From the NCBI GenBank assembly GCA_021803945.1, contig JAJZKW010000003.1, forward strand, positions 38,075 through 73,177: a DNA stretch of 35,103 bases, written 5' to 3'. The notes below the pieces were generated by a model. That model was not told where the DNA came from, did no database searches, and worked only from the letters and a program-made list of their open reading frames with translations. The position numbers and the translations under genes were made by a program. This DNA is from Microcaldota archaeon. GTDB taxonomy: Archaea; Micrarchaeota; Micrarchaeia; Micrarchaeales; CABMGC01. Below are positions 17,773 through 26,682 of the stretch, in pieces (position 1 is the first letter of the stretch; the number at the start of each line of letters is the position of its first letter).

Positions 17773-18882
17773 GTGCATGAGATAACCGCCCTCGAGCTTG
17801 GGCTTGTGATAAAGGAGCTGAAGCAGAAGGTCGTGGGAAGCTACCTCAAGAAATTCTACGACCTGGGGAACGGATCCTTCAGGATATCATTCCACTCGCA
17901 GGACGCGAACTTCATGCTCTACTGCAACCTGCTGCTTACTCTGAACGAGACCGGCTTCGCGGAGGAGGCTAGGGCAGCGACTAACTTCGCGATAGCGGTA
18001 AGGAAGAGGATCGACGACTCGAAGGTGTCAGGCATCTACCAGCATTCGGGCGACAGGATAGCGGTGATTGAGGCGCAGTCGAGAGGCGTGAGGCACAGGA
18101 TGGTCTTTGAGATGTTTGGCAAGGGCAACCTCATACTCGTGGACGACGATGACAACATAGAGGTATGCTACAGGACAATATCATACAAGGACAGGGACGT
18201 CAGGCCTAGGTCTAGGTATGTCTTCCCTGAGGGGGGCAGCATCAACCTCGAGGACGCGGATTCAAGAGCAGTGGCAGGGATACTAGACTCGATCTCCGAA
18301 TCAGGAGGCAGACTCATATCTGAGCTCTCCAGGCTCCTTAACATAGGGCCGATATACCTTGAGGACATAATAAGGTCGGCGGGATTGGATCCAAGGAGCA
18401 AGCTTGAGGCTGGCGAAAAGGAGAGGCTGGGAAAGGAGATACTCTCGTTCCTTGAGAAGGCCAGGAGCCCTTCGCCATTAGTGTACATGAAGGACGGCGT
18501 CATAGTCGACTACTCCCTCGTGCCGCTGAGGAAGTATGAAGGCTGGGAGTTCGAGGAGTGCGCAACTATAAGCGAGATGCTCGACAGGGCCAACCTTGGA
18601 AGAAGGGCTTCGGTGCATGGAGAGCCTGCAAGGAACAGCACTGAGGAGATCGATTCCGTGATAGCGAAGCAGAAGTCGCTCGTCAAGGGATTCGTCGAGG
18701 ATTCTGCGAGATACGCCGAGGCAGGAAGGCTCATCTTCGTACGGATGGGGGAGATAAACGCAGCCATAGAGAGCATAAGGGGCAGGAAGAGGCCTGATCT
18801 GGAGGAGCTCAAGGCCGAATTCCCGGAGCTCAGGATAACTGAGCTGAACCTCAAGGACAAGAGGATAACTATTGAGGTGTAG
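17773..18882 (+). CDS. NFACT-N / RqcH (Rqc2)-like protein, C-terminally short
   Basis: MHEITALELGLVIKELKQKVVGSYLKKFYDLGNGSFRISF, RKRIDDSKVSGIYQHSGDRIAVIEAQ, MFGKGNLILVDDDDNI typical of NFACT-N. GTG start. Confidence 0.85.
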   Translation: MHEITALELGLVIKELKQKVVGSYLKKFYDLGNGSFRISFHSQDANFMLYCNLLLTLNETGFAEEARAATNFAIAVRKRIDDSKVSGIYQHSGDRIAVIEAQSRGVRHRMVFEMFGKGNLILVDDDDNIEVCYRTISYKDRDVRPRSRYVFPEGGSINLEDADSRAVAGILDSISESGGRLISELSRLLNIGPIYLEDIIRSAGLDPRSKLEAGEKERLGKEILSFLEKARSPSPLVYMKDGVIVDYSLVPLRKYEGWEFEECATISEMLDRANLGRRASVHGEPARNSTEEIDSVIAKQKSLVKGFVEDSARYAEAGRLIFVRMGEINAAIESIRGRKRPDLEELKAEFPELRITELNLKDKRITIEV

Positions 18883-18887
18883 ATGCT

Positions 18888-19781
18888 GTGGAGATCAAGA
18901 TAACCATGCTTGGGACATCAGGGTCGTCGCCCACGAAGGAGAGGTCGATGCCGAGCGTAGCGCTCAGCTACAACGGAGACGTACTTCTTATGGACTGCGG
19001 CGAGGGCACACAGATGCAGATGCTCAGGTACGGAATAAATTCGTCGAAGGTGAAGGCGATATTCATAAGCCACGCGCACGGAGACCACGTGATAGGGCTT
19101 GCGGGGCTTGTCAGGACAATGGCCATGAACAGGAGGCAGGCGCAGCTTGACATATTCGTGCCTGCAGGGTCCGAGAAGGCAATAAACACGCTGATATCGT
19201 TCGACAGGGCGCTGATCACGTATAAGATAGCTGTGCGCGGCGCGAGGCCAGGTACTTCGTATAAGGGCAGGGGGTTCTCTGTCTCGGCATTTGCGCTTAA
19301 CCATTCGGTGCCGTCGTGCGGATACGCATTCAGGGAGGACGACAGGCTGCGCTTCGACGAGGATAAGTGCAGGAAGCTGGGAATCAGGGGGGAGATGCAT
19401 TCGCTTATACAGGAGCTTGGCAGGCTCAGAGCAGGCAAGAGGGTGATAAGACTTAGCCAGGTCACAAGCAGGGAGGTTGGGAAGATTGTTGTATATGCGT
19501 CAGACACCAGGCCTGCCAGTTCGACTGTAGCTGCGGCGAAGGGCGCCGATGTCCTCATACACGAATCGTCCTACTCGCTCTCCGAGGCTAAGCTTGCTAA
19601 GGAGAGGAAGCACTCGACTTCTGCAGAAGCCGCAGCCGTAGCGAAGAAGGCCGGGGCGAAGATGCTCGTACTGACGCATATAAGCGCGAGGTACAGCAAT
19701 ACCGATGCCATGGAAACGGAGGCAAAGGCCGTGTTCAGGAATTCCAGGGCCGCCAGAGACGGAGATGTTATAATTGTTTAG
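18888..19781 (+). CDS. rnz: Ribonuclease Z
   Basis: LGTSGSSPTKERSMPS, DCGEGTQMQM, ISHAHGDHVIGL, YASDTRP, HESSY, LTHISARY. GTG start. Confidence 0.93.
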   Translation: MEIKITMLGTSGSSPTKERSMPSVALSYNGDVLLMDCGEGTQMQMLRYGINSSKVKAIFISHAHGDHVIGLAGLVRTMAMNRRQAQLDIFVPAGSEKAINTLISFDRALITYKIAVRGARPGTSYKGRGFSVSAFALNHSVPSCGYAFREDDRLRFDEDKCRKLGIRGEMHSLIQELGRLRAGKRVIRLSQVTSREVGKIVVYASDTRPASSTVAAAKGADVLIHESSYSLSEAKLAKERKHSTSAEAAAVAKKAGAKMLVLTHISARYSNTDAMETEAKAVFRNSRAARDGDVIIV

Positions 19782-19799
19782 ACTAAATTTATTCTGTCC

Positions 19800-19870
19800 G
19801 GAGGCATCGTCTAGTGGTAGGATAGCAGATTGACATTCTGCGGGCAGGAGTTCAATTCTCCTTGCCTCCA
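19800..19870 (+). tRNA. tRNA-Val(GAC)
   Basis: Acceptor GGAGGCA/TGCCTCC, anticodon arm GCAGA-TTGACAT-TCTGC, T-arm AGGAG-TTCAATT-CTCCT, A73, no encoded CCA. Confidence 0.9.
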
Positions 19871-20129
19871 TTTATCTCTGATCCTTAAGATGCGCTTGGT
19901 GGAATTTGCCTGGTTGTTTCTGTGCAGAGATTACAACGTTTAAGGCTGCAACTAGAATATGAATGGAAGAGTTATGAAGGGAATCAAAAATGAGACTGAT
20001 GCTTTTATTAGGAGATATGAACGTGGTGCAAATTCCCATCAGGAACAGGGCTTTTGCCTAAGGCCTTTTTTATGAAAGTCGACAGAGAACAATTGACTGT
20101 CTTGCTTCCCTCCAGCATAGAAGAAATTG

Positions 20130-20750
20130 TCACTTTCTGAATAATACGTATACGGCCTCTGCTATACGGTCTGCTGCGGCGTTCACGAACTTTGACATGC
20201 CGCTGGTGCTTTCATGCATCATTGACGCGCTTGGATTTTTGAGAGGAAGGATGAGCGCTACGCCTGCGACAGCATCGTCTCCGAGTGCGCCTACTGCAAG
20301 CCGGCCTACGCCATCGCCACTGAAGATATAGAGCACCATGTGCCCGCGTCCTTCGCTCACATAGGCGCGTTCTGAATCAGGGAGCTTCTTCCATTCGTCT
20401 TCTGAGACCGGAATGAGCGTTCCTTTTTCGTAGTCTATGCTGCAGAATCCTGAAACGTTGGCTTCTGGCTCTCCGGAGAGCCAGTATACGCCTGATTTGG
20501 ACTGCTCGTATAGCTTTGGATGCTCTCTTAGCGCGAGTATGAATTCCTTGAGTGTGGGCAGCCTGCTGCCCATGTCTTGCGCATGGGCCTGAGCATTGGA
20601 GTAGGTCAGTTCCAGGTTCAGTACCTTTATTGCCGGCGAACTTCCTGCATGCGGGAGCCGGTTCTTCATTGCTTGCGTAGAAGTCACAGTATTATGGTAT
20701 TTGGCCTCATATTTAAACCTAACTTGCCTTGGAAGAAATTGTGGAAGCAC
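20130..20750 (-). CDS. Hypothetical protein with 'RLPTLKEFILAL' module
   Basis: Continuous ORF. LTYSNAQAHAQDMGSRLPTLKEF is reminiscent of SUMF/C-lectin-like folds. The start may be internal (MKNRLPH). Confidence 0.55.
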   Translation of the reverse strand: MLPQFLPRQVRFKYEAKYHNTVTSTQAMKNRLPHAGSSPAIKVLNLELTYSNAQAHAQDMGSRLPTLKEFILALREHPKLYEQSKSGVYWLSGEPEANVSGFCSIDYEKGTLIPVSEDEWKKLPDSERAYVSEGRGHMVLYIFSGDGVGRLAVGALGDDAVAGVALILPLKNPSASMMHESTSGMSKFVNAAADRIAEAVYVLFRK

Positions 20751-20836
20751 AGGTATGCCTTATTGCCAAAACCGTGCGCTTTATGTCACTATTTATAAAC
20801 TCTGCGCTTCAAAAGTATTATTGAGTAAGTGATACA

Positions 20837-21028
20837 ATGAAAGGAAAAGTGAAAATGTTTAACTCTGAGCGTAGCTTTGGGTTCATAACAGGAGATGACG
20901 GAAAGGACGTGTATGTGCACGCTTCGGCAGTTGAAGGCGGTGCGACCCTAGCGGTAGGAGACGTTGTAGAGTACGAAGTCGAGACCAACGACCGCGGACT
21001 CAGGGCGAAGAACGTAAAGAAAGTTTGA
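20837..21028 (+). CDS. Cold-shock domain protein
   Basis: MKGKVKMFNSERSFGFITGDDGKDVYVHASAV: RNP1 and RNP2 motifs (SFGFIT, VYVHASA). TATA-like atttataaac upstream. Confidence 0.93.
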   Translation: MKGKVKMFNSERSFGFITGDDGKDVYVHASAVEGGATLAVGDVVEYEVETNDRGLRAKNVKKV

Positions 21029-21200
21029 ATCATCCTTAGCGGTGGCATGCAGCATCAACGCTGCTTATAAAGATGGATTAGCTTCGCTTATGGAGATTAT
21101 GAAGGATGCCGCTTGCCATGGGAGGATTCTGCGCGGTTGATTGCAGCAGCTACTGTGCTCTGAGTTTTTAAGATTTAGGCAGCATATAATAATTGATATC

Positions 21201-21959
21201 ATGGGATTTAGACTGAATCCGCAAGCTGCGGATGTTGTGCTTGAGGGCTGCAGCGCACTGACATGCGATGGGAAGAGCATTAAGCCTGGAATAAGGAGAC
21301 TGAGAGACATAAAGGGGGTTTTGGCTGACAGTGGAGCCATGAAGGACCTTGACCCAGGCATGCCTTTGTATTACATGTTCAGGGCCGTAGGCTCGGAGAA
21401 CCATGGAGAATTCAGGGCAAGCAACCTGAGATACGATATAACTGTCATACTCAGCTGCATGATAGGGGAAGAGTACAACAAGACGCTGGGCCACTACCAT
21501 CCTGAAACTGAGAAGGGGTTGGCCTACCCTGAGATCTATGAGGTGGTACAAGGAAATGGGCTCTTTATATTCCAGAAGGAAGCAGATGGAGTTACTGATG
21601 TTAAACTTGTGGAGGCGGCCACGGGCGACAAGATACTGATACCTCCCAACTATGGGCATGTGACTGTGAACGTGGGGAGGAAGGAGCTCATACTTGCGAA
21701 CCTTGTCGCAGACAACTTTGAATCCGACTACAAGAGCATAATAAGGAAGGCAGGCGCTGCGGTATATGCAATTGAGGGCAGGCGGCTCCTGCTGAACCAG
21801 GAATACGGTAACGTATCCATCGGCAGAGCAGACTGGCTTAAGGTGAAGAGCCTGCAAAAAGGAAGCCTTATGGACATGTTTTTGGGTAACCGCAAGGCAT
21901 TCGATTTCCTAAACAGGCCCTCGCTAACTTTCAAGCTGCTGAAAACTGCCCACCTATGA
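21201..21959 (+). CDS. Cupin-type glucose-6-phosphate isomerase
   Basis: LGHYHPE...AYPEIYEVVQGNGLFIFQ...DKILIPPNYGHVTVNVG...NLVADNFESDY. Probable start at ATG 21201 rather than 21141. Confidence 0.88.
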   Translation: MGFRLNPQAADVVLEGCSALTCDGKSIKPGIRRLRDIKGVLADSGAMKDLDPGMPLYYMFRAVGSENHGEFRASNLRYDITVILSCMIGEEYNKTLGHYHPETEKGLAYPEIYEVVQGNGLFIFQKEADGVTDVKLVEAATGDKILIPPNYGHVTVNVGRKELILANLVADNFESDYKSIIRKAGAAVYAIEGRRLLLNQEYGNVSIGRADWLKVKSLQKGSLMDMFLGNRKAFDFLNRPSLTFKLLKTAHL

Positions 21960-22012
21960 GGATTACGGGCTCGGCTGCCTTGAAAAAAGAATATGGAAGA
22001 CGTGGAGCAGTT

Positions 22013-22876
22013 TCAGCTGTCCTGATTCTTATGCGAGGAGATCTCCATCTTCTTTCTCTTTGTCTCTGAGACTATCGAGAGAGATATGCTCGAAGCCATA
22101 AGCCATATTCCAAGCAGTCCGGACTCGGCGAGCTCTACAGGGGCGATGAAGGTGTCGTTTAACAGTCGCCCTACCACTATTATGGCTGCGGCTGCCGTCG
22201 AGAGCCCTATGGTGGCAAACCCTTCAGGCTTCATCTTGTTTTTTATCATGCTTATGCCTAGGGCAGCAAGGCCTATGGGAGCGGCAAGGAAGTAGGTCGA
22301 TGCTGCTATCAGGTGCACTGTGCCCTCTGTCATGCCCAAGGTCGCCAGCGCGCCTCCGCTCAGCGCGAGCATGCCTGCACCTATCTTGTTGACGGTGCGC
22401 GGCTTCAGTGACTGATATAGGCATGCGGAATAAACGGCCAGTGATACTCCGGAGCCTATGACTCCTGATGCGAGGAGAGGGCCCATCGAGTGCGAGAGTA
22501 TATAGCTCAGCGGATACTCTGACCAGTTGAACCATGGAGACAGGGCGGCTGCAGTAACCGCAGCGGCAATGCCTGCAGACGATCCGAAAATGCCCGCTAT
22601 CACTGCAATTCTTGTAAACCTGTTTGGTGTTATGCTCTTCTCTGCGTCGGTCTCTGCAGTTCTGATCGCGCGAATGAGCGACTGCCTTAAAGCGCTGAAT
22701 GCTCCATGATGCTGGACGTCAGCCTTCCTTGCGAGAGGAAGCAGATCTGATGCTCTGGCATTGGCTGCGCCGTTTTCTTGGGTTTGTTTGGAGGAAGCTT
22801 CTTTGCCTGGTTGGTTCTTTATAGAATTTGCCACTTCCACCATCCATCTTGCGTATGGAATAATATCCAATCGCAC
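22013..22876 (-). CDS. Membrane protein with DUF998-like fold and soluble N-terminal extension
   Basis: Several TM helices with spacing resembling DUF998 (FNWSEYPLSYIL near first helix). About 90 aa hydrophilic N-terminus. Confidence 0.65.
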   Translation of the reverse strand: MRLDIIPYARWMVEVANSIKNQPGKEASSKQTQENGAANARASDLLPLARKADVQHHGAFSALRQSLIRAIRTAETDAEKSITPNRFTRIAVIAGIFGSSAGIAAAVTAAALSPWFNWSEYPLSYILSHSMGPLLASGVIGSGVSLAVYSACLYQSLKPRTVNKIGAGMLALSGGALATLGMTEGTVHLIAASTYFLAAPIGLAALGISMIKNKMKPEGFATIGLSTAAAAIIVVGRLLNDTFIAPVELAESGLLGIWLMASSISLSIVSETKRKKMEISSHKNQDS

Positions 22877-23096
22877 CTTTCCTGATGCCCTGTGTTGACA
22901 GCGATCCGGATTGGTTATTAATCGGATTTTCAGCTCGCATAGGTATTGCAGTTGGATACTGCTATGAAGGGACCTGGCATTAAGTGATATTTATAGATAT
23001 GTGTTTTGCGCTTCTGATGTCCGGATTTCTGCAGAAAAACAATAAAAAGGCGTTCTGTTTTCAGGCTTATTTTGCTGCTTGAGCGCAATGCTCTTT

Positions 23097-23795
23097 CTAT
23101 ACGTTGTTCAGTCTCGCCTTTATCTCTTCTGTTGTGAGCTTTGTGCTCAGCAGAGGTATCTTCTCTATCTGCGCTATCTTTATCGCAAGCTTGTCCATGT
23201 TGTCTACATTCTGTATTACCACCAGTCTTGGCTTTATCGGTGCGACCCTTATCACGACCATTGGTGATCTGCCAGTGCTTACCTGGTCGAAGACGAATGC
23301 CCTCTCGTTTGTCGTGCCGAAGAGCTTCGGGTATTCGCTTGGGGAGATTTCGAGTATGACCCTTATGCTGTCTATCAGGGTATATCCGAAGAGCTTTATC
23401 GTGTCGAGCAGGCTCGGGTTCGAGATTATCTTCGCGTCTATTATCCTTGCGAAGTCAGTGCCGCTTATCGGGGAGACGAAGTCGTGTATGAGATAGAACG
23501 GGTCCTTCTCCTGCGGAAGGTTGTACTTCTCGAGGTTCCTTATCACCTCTCCGCCCCTGCCTGAGTCTATGGTGAAGAGCGCATTTACAAACCTCTTTAT
23601 TATGCCCACTCCTGGGCTTGCCCTCCTGTTCCCCTCGTAGTCGCTTATGGTCGACGTCGATATCTTTAGGTGCTTTGAAAGGTCTACCTGGGATATTCCG
23701 AAGAGCTCCCTCCATTTTTTCATAGTCCCTCCAGGGCTCTCTGAAAGGGTTATCTCCCCAGCTATCCTCTCCTGCAATGTATCCATGACTATCAT
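23097..23795 (-). CDS. Archaeal XRE-type HTH transcriptional regulator with C-terminal sensor-like domain
   Basis: KKWRELFGISQVDLSKHLKISTSTISDYEGNRRASPGVGIIKRFV is an HTH_3 motif followed by a conserved archaeal-type C-terminal domain. Confidence 0.85.
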   Translation of the reverse strand: MIVMDTLQERIAGEITLSESPGGTMKKWRELFGISQVDLSKHLKISTSTISDYEGNRRASPGVGIIKRFVNALFTIDSGRGGEVIRNLEKYNLPQEKDPFYLIHDFVSPISGTDFARIIDAKIISNPSLLDTIKLFGYTLIDSIRVILEISPSEYPKLFGTTNERAFVFDQVSTGRSPMVVIRVAPIKPRLVVIQNVDNMDKLAIKIAQIEKIPLLSTKLTTEEIKARLNNV

Positions 23796-23822
23796 CTCGT
23801 GCTTGAGCTTTTTATTCGTATG

Positions 23823-24539
23823 CTATTTCCTGGGCCTTCTTCCAGGCCTCCTGCGGCCTTGCCTGCGGCGCGCTGCAGAGGCGTATAGCTCTCTTGCCTG
23901 CTCGTCTATTCCAGGCTCATCCCTCTTCGGCCTCGTGATTATTGCGTAGAATACTATTATTATCCCGCCCACCAGGAGGGATACGCCGATCAGGGCATAT
24001 ATTCCAGTGGAGAATATACTGCTGCTGATCTCTTCCTGCGTCTTTATCGTCAGTACATAATATAGAGTTGCGTTGGACCTGCCTGGGTTCTCGAAGACGT
24101 TGTAGTATTCGCCTCCTGGGATTATGGGAGAGCTGTTGAGCGCATATGCCGTAGTATTTTGCTGGCCCTGCTGATACGGGAACATCCCGGAAGTGCTGTT
24201 GTATATTATCTCCAGCGCCCCGTCGGCCTCGAGGGACGTGGCATTGCTCCCTATAAGCGCTCCTGAAGCCAGGCTTGAGCGCACAGAATCGAATGCCTGG
24301 CTGTCGAGCATGTAGTAATTCACCCGTATCCCGTTCGTATAGTACAAGAAGCCTACAGCGCTGTAGTTCGTCAGGTTGAACGGGAGGTAGACGCTGTTCT
24401 GCGGAGGTATGTTAAGCTCGTTGACGTTGCTGTTCGAAAAGCCGCCCTGGAAGTTCATGGCGCTTAGGTAGAGAAGGATGAATGACAGGGGAAGAAGTAT
24501 AATTCCTATCTTAATCATTGCCCTCATAGTATCGACCAA
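23823..24539 (-). CDS. Two-TM surface protein, function unknown
   Basis: N-terminal TM (ILLPLSFILLYLSAMNF), glycosylation-rich ectodomain, C-terminal TM and basic tail (RRRQGRRRPGRRPRK). Confidence 0.65.
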   Translation of the reverse strand: MVDTMRAMIKIGIILLPLSFILLYLSAMNFQGGFSNSNVNELNIPPQNSVYLPFNLTNYSAVGFLYYTNGIRVNYYMLDSQAFDSVRSSLASGALIGSNATSLEADGALEIIYNSTSGMFPYQQGQQNTTAYALNSSPIIPGGEYYNVFENPGRSNATLYYVLTIKTQEEISSSIFSTGIYALIGVSLLVGGIIIVFYAIITRPKRDEPGIDEQARELYASAARRRQGRRRPGRRPRK

Positions 24540-24762
24540 TCATTATCTCTCTGCCTGCGACGGCCCGCTGCGTGGTGCGCTGCGCCTGGGCCTGGAAGGC
24601 GCTGCTTTTTCTGGGATGCGCGCCATTGACGCACCAATTATGCTATTTCATTATGGTGTCTTATATATCTTTTCGGCAAGGGGGCGAGGAAGCTGCCTTG
24701 GTGGTTTTTTGTTACGATTTTATATGTTTGCGTTGTTAAGCATTACATAGGTTGTGTTCATC

Positions 24763-25491
24763 ATGGTTGGCCTGATAGAGACTGGGATAAGCGGCCTTGA
24801 CTCCATGCTTTACGGAGGGGTGCCTAAAGATAATCAGATAATACTAGCTGGAGGCCCTGGCGCCGGGAAGACACTTCTTGCATTCGAATTCATATACAAG
24901 GGCGCGAAGATGGGGGAGACGGGGATCTTCTTCGCGCTTGAGGAGGACCCTAAGAAGATAATCCAGAACGCGAAGGAGGCGTTCTCCGAGTTCACTGACA
25001 TAGACGATCTGATAAAGAGCGGGAAGATAATAATAGACGGCAACAAGATGATCAGCGCTGCGTTCCAGGGAGCCGGGCAGTCTGACGTGGAGTTCGGGAG
25101 CATAGTCTCGAGCATAGAGGATACGATAGTCAAGAACCATGCCACACGGGCTGTGCTCGACTCGTCTTCTGCGCTTGAGCTGGTTATAAGGGACCCTCAG
25201 ATATACAGGAGGTCGATGTGGGCACTGGCCGCCAACTTCAGGAGACTTGGAGTCACATCGCTGCTCACCGCGGAGATACAGAACCCTGACAGGAAGGACC
25301 TTATCTTCAAGCCAGAGCACTTCATATTCGACGGCATGATAATAATGTACCTGAGCGGGGACGAGTCGCGTAGGATACGCGCGCTGGAGATAATAAAGAT
25401 GAGGGGGCATGACCACAGCTTCGTCACTGCGCCTTACGACATAACCGCAAGCGGGTTCGATGTCTTTTCTCCGGAAGCCATCTCCAAATAG
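24763..25491 (+). CDS. Single-domain KaiC/RadA-like ATPase
   Basis: GISGLDSMLYGGVPKDNQIILAGGPGAGKTLLAFEFIYKGA; Walker B-like RAVLDSSSAL; IKMRGHDH. Confidence 0.9.
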   Translation: MVGLIETGISGLDSMLYGGVPKDNQIILAGGPGAGKTLLAFEFIYKGAKMGETGIFFALEEDPKKIIQNAKEAFSEFTDIDDLIKSGKIIIDGNKMISAAFQGAGQSDVEFGSIVSSIEDTIVKNHATRAVLDSSSALELVIRDPQIYRRSMWALAANFRRLGVTSLLTAEIQNPDRKDLIFKPEHFIFDGMIIMYLSGDESRRIRALEIIKMRGHDHSFVTAPYDITASGFDVFSPEAISK

Positions 25492-25612
25492 CAGGCTTCG
25501 GATAGTCTGGCTGAAAACCTTGAGATACTCCCTGTATATGTTTAAATAGATTGGGTGGGTAGGCTTATTTGGTGTTTGGTTGGACGGTTCGCATCCTGAT
25601 GGCAGAGGCATT

Positions 25613-26674
25613 ATGCATGCAGAAAACGACAGGAAGCTCAGGGTCTATGCCGGGATTGCAATAGGGATATTGGCTCTGGCTGCCCTCTCCTCGCTGCTCG
25701 TGCCTAGCGGGACTGGCCAGTCCAGGTGCGGCTCTATAGTATCGCAGGGCGGCAAGTACGGCTGCATTGAATCCGCAGCGGTATCTTCGCGCAACAGCTC
25801 ACTCTGCGGCTCGCTGCCCGGCAGCTATGCGGACCAGTGCTACCTCGCCATAGCGGAGAACACGTCTAACCAGAGGCTTTGCGGGAAGATAAACGGCAGC
25901 AACGCATCAGGCGAATGCTATGTCTACATCGCAAACTACACGAAGGACCCGCAGCTGTGCAGCAGCGCAGGGAGCGCGTTCGAGTCCCAGTGCGCATACC
26001 ATATCGCAGTTATGACGAACAACTCGGAGGCATGCTCGCTCGTGAACGGGACTGCCGGCCAGATGGAATGCAATGCCACGATAGAATTTGCAAAGGCCCT
26101 GCAGTACGGAAAGCCGGCCTATTGCGCAGGCATAGAAAGCGACAACAGTTCCTATGTAGCCTATGGCATGCTTCAAAACGTCAGCTTGTCCAGCCGCTTC
26201 GGCCTTGAGCTGAACATAACCAGGATGGAGGAGTATTCGATATTCCTTAACAGCACGATCGGAGCTAGGGACCTTTGCTACCTGGGCATGGCCTACCAGT
26301 ACGGGAACAGCACATACTGCAGCTACTTGCAGGACGGCAACCTGAGCGACGCATGCATGTCCTCGGTGAGCCCCGCCCAGACGAGCGCTGCGAACAATGG
26401 CAGCGCGACTCTGAACGCAAGCGTTATACATTCCTTGTGCAGCAATGCCGGAGCCAATGCCACAACTTGCCAGTATGGATACATGTCACTGGAGGCGCTG
26501 CAGACAGGAAACCTCAGCATATGCAAAGGCATACCTTCCCCATATTCGTATACATGCTTCTACTACATCGCCAGGAAATACAATGACACCGCATATTGCA
26601 ATTATATAAGCAATGCAACTCTTAACAGCGCATGCATAGGAGACATACAGGGCCTTTACTCCAACTCCACCTGA
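25613..26674 (+). CDS. Membrane-anchored extracellular Cys-repeat protein
   Basis: N-terminal TM, then repeated LC..I/L...x(8-10)C....A pattern with many N-x-S/T sequons. Probable start at ATG 25613. Confidence 0.75.
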   Translation: MHAENDRKLRVYAGIAIGILALAALSSLLVPSGTGQSRCGSIVSQGGKYGCIESAAVSSRNSSLCGSLPGSYADQCYLAIAENTSNQRLCGKINGSNASGECYVYIANYTKDPQLCSSAGSAFESQCAYHIAVMTNNSEACSLVNGTAGQMECNATIEFAKALQYGKPAYCAGIESDNSSYVAYGMLQNVSLSSRFGLELNITRMEEYSIFLNSTIGARDLCYLGMAYQYGNSTYCSYLQDGNLSDACMSSVSPAQTSAANNGSATLNASVIHSLCSNAGANATTCQYGYMSLEALQTGNLSICKGIPSPYSYTCFYYIARKYNDTAYCNYISNATLNSACIGDIQGLYSNST

Positions 26675-26682
26675 GGGATTAT

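Noticed and set aside
19500-19871. Minus ORF overlapping tRNA-Val and the RNase Z 3' end
   Set aside because: Antisense to two well-supported genes; starts inside the tRNA.
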